Assembly: GCA_027065835.1 (NCBI GenBank)
Contig: JAMONK010000248.1
Location: 1 to 5,151, forward strand
Direction of reading: 5' to 3'
Source: Thermococcus sp.
Lineage (GTDB): Archaea > Methanobacteriota_B > Thermococci > Thermococcales > Thermococcaceae
Length of the DNA stretch: 5,151 nucleotides
The position numbers and the translations under genes are program-made. Positions 4,602-5,151 of this stretch are shown here, piece after piece (position 1 is the stretch's first letter; every line of letters starts with the position of its first letter). Under the pieces are notes generated by a model that saw only the letters and a list, made by a program, of their open reading frames with translations, searched no databases and was not told where the DNA came from.

Positions 4602-5151
4602 ATGAGGTTAGAATCTGCGGAAAATGAAGTTAAAGGCCGTTATTCTGGCTCCAAGATACGTGCAGCCCTTTTATTGTCCCTCCTGTCTCCCTTTTTCGCC
4701 GAGGTGATCAGCGGTTCAACCCCGCCCCTAAAGGCGCTTAACCCCCTGGCTTTCGGTTTTTTGTGGGCCTTCTACGGTGGCGGTGTCCTTCTAATGCGGG
4801 AGCTCTGGGTAAGGTGGGGAAGAGGATACCTACGGTTGATGCTCCTCGGAGCGGTTTACGGAGTGATAGAGGAGGGTTTAGTCATAAAGTCCTGGTTTGA
4901 CCCCCATTGGAAGGATCTGGGCATACTGGGAACCTACGGAAGGGTGTGGGGTGTGAACACCGTCTGGGCAGCGTGGCTCACCATCTTCCACTCCCTCCTT
5001 AGCATATCCCTGCCGGTACTGGTGGTTGAGGCCCTTTATCCCAGGTACAAAAACGAGCCACTTCTAACAGGGAGGGGACTCGCGGTCGCCGCCGGTTCGT
5101 TTACACTGTCGGGTCTGGTAATGTTCATCTTCCTCAACCCGTATCGGCCGC
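4602..5151 (+). CDS. Multi-pass membrane protein of unknown function (3' end beyond the window)
   Basis: An open frame of 183 residues with no stop before the window edge, so the gene is partial. The ATG is preceded by GAGGGGATC (4590-4598), close to the ideal GGAGGTGATC; a GTG directly before the ATG is less likely as the start. After a charged N-terminus, hydrophobic segments lie at about 21-36, 48-66, 78-95, 117-144 and 158-178, so it is an integral membrane protein. Noticeable motifs are AEVISGSTPP (33-42), LLMRELWVRWG (63-73), YGVIEEGL (86-93) and FHSLLS (129-134). The glutamates and histidine inside or next to membrane segments recall the layout of intramembrane CAAX-type proteases, but the exact motifs are not met, so I do not assign that function. 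Similar uncharacterised membrane proteins with an SGSTPP-like motif exist as far as I recall. It is divergent from the flavoprotein operon. Confidence 0.8.
   Translation, partial: MRLESAENEVKGRYSGSKIRAALLLSLLSPFFAEVISGSTPPLKALNPLAFGFLWAFYGGGVLLMRELWVRWGRGYLRLMLLGAVYGVIEEGLVIKSWFDPHWKDLGILGTYGRVWGVNTVWAAWLTIFHSLLSISLPVLVVEALYPRYKNEPLLTGRGLAVAAGSFTLSGLVMFIFLNPYRP

Noticed and set aside
4599..4605. GTGATGA, matching an archaeal C/D-box RNA C motif
   Set aside because: No D box (CTGA) follows at suitable spacing, and the bases are explained by a ribosome binding site and start codon.

Overview
The window looks like chromosomal DNA from a hyperthermophilic archaeon of the Thermococcales, most likely Thermococcus or a close relative. 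The evidence is compact gene packing, ribosome binding sites close to GGAGGTGATC, archaeal A/T-rich TATA-type promoters without bacterial -35/-10 pairs, frequent AGG/ATA codons, and a divergent copR-copA copper locus of the kind known from Pyrococcus and Thermococcus. The genus is inferred from style and gene content, not from a marker gene.

Layout. Positions 9-614 (minus) encode a CopR-type copper-sensing regulator: an Lrp/AsnC-like helix-turn-helix with a C-terminal TRASH metal-binding domain. A 115-base divergent promoter region (615-729) holds a TATA-like box for each gene and one palindrome, TTTTCATATTGTAAA (668-682), which is the best candidate CopR operator. Positions 730-3129 (plus) encode a CopA-type P1B-1 copper-exporting ATPase with two N-terminal heavy-metal-associated domains. 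A 98-residue thioredoxin-like protein with a CPPC active site follows at 3140-3436; its ribosome binding site overlaps the copA stop codon. Two GC-rich hairpins (3445-3491) separate this operon from a convergent pair on the minus strand.

That pair is a membrane-anchored SagB/nitroreductase-like flavoprotein (3678-4391) and, one base after its stop, a 59-residue two-helix membrane protein (3497-3676) with its own strong ribosome binding site. A roughly 210-base intergenic stretch rich in small inverted and direct repeats (4392-4601) leads to an unrecognised multi-pass membrane protein (4602 onward, plus), cut by the window end.

How the genes work together. CopR probably senses cytosolic copper and controls copA, and through it the coupled thioredoxin-like gene, from the shared operator. 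CopA pumps Cu+ out. The thioredoxin-like protein may keep copper-binding cysteines reduced or take part in copper handling; this is inference. The flavoprotein and its small membrane partner look like a separate membrane redox unit of unknown substrate and are the least described part of the window. I see no mobile element, CRISPR array, tRNA or rRNA.
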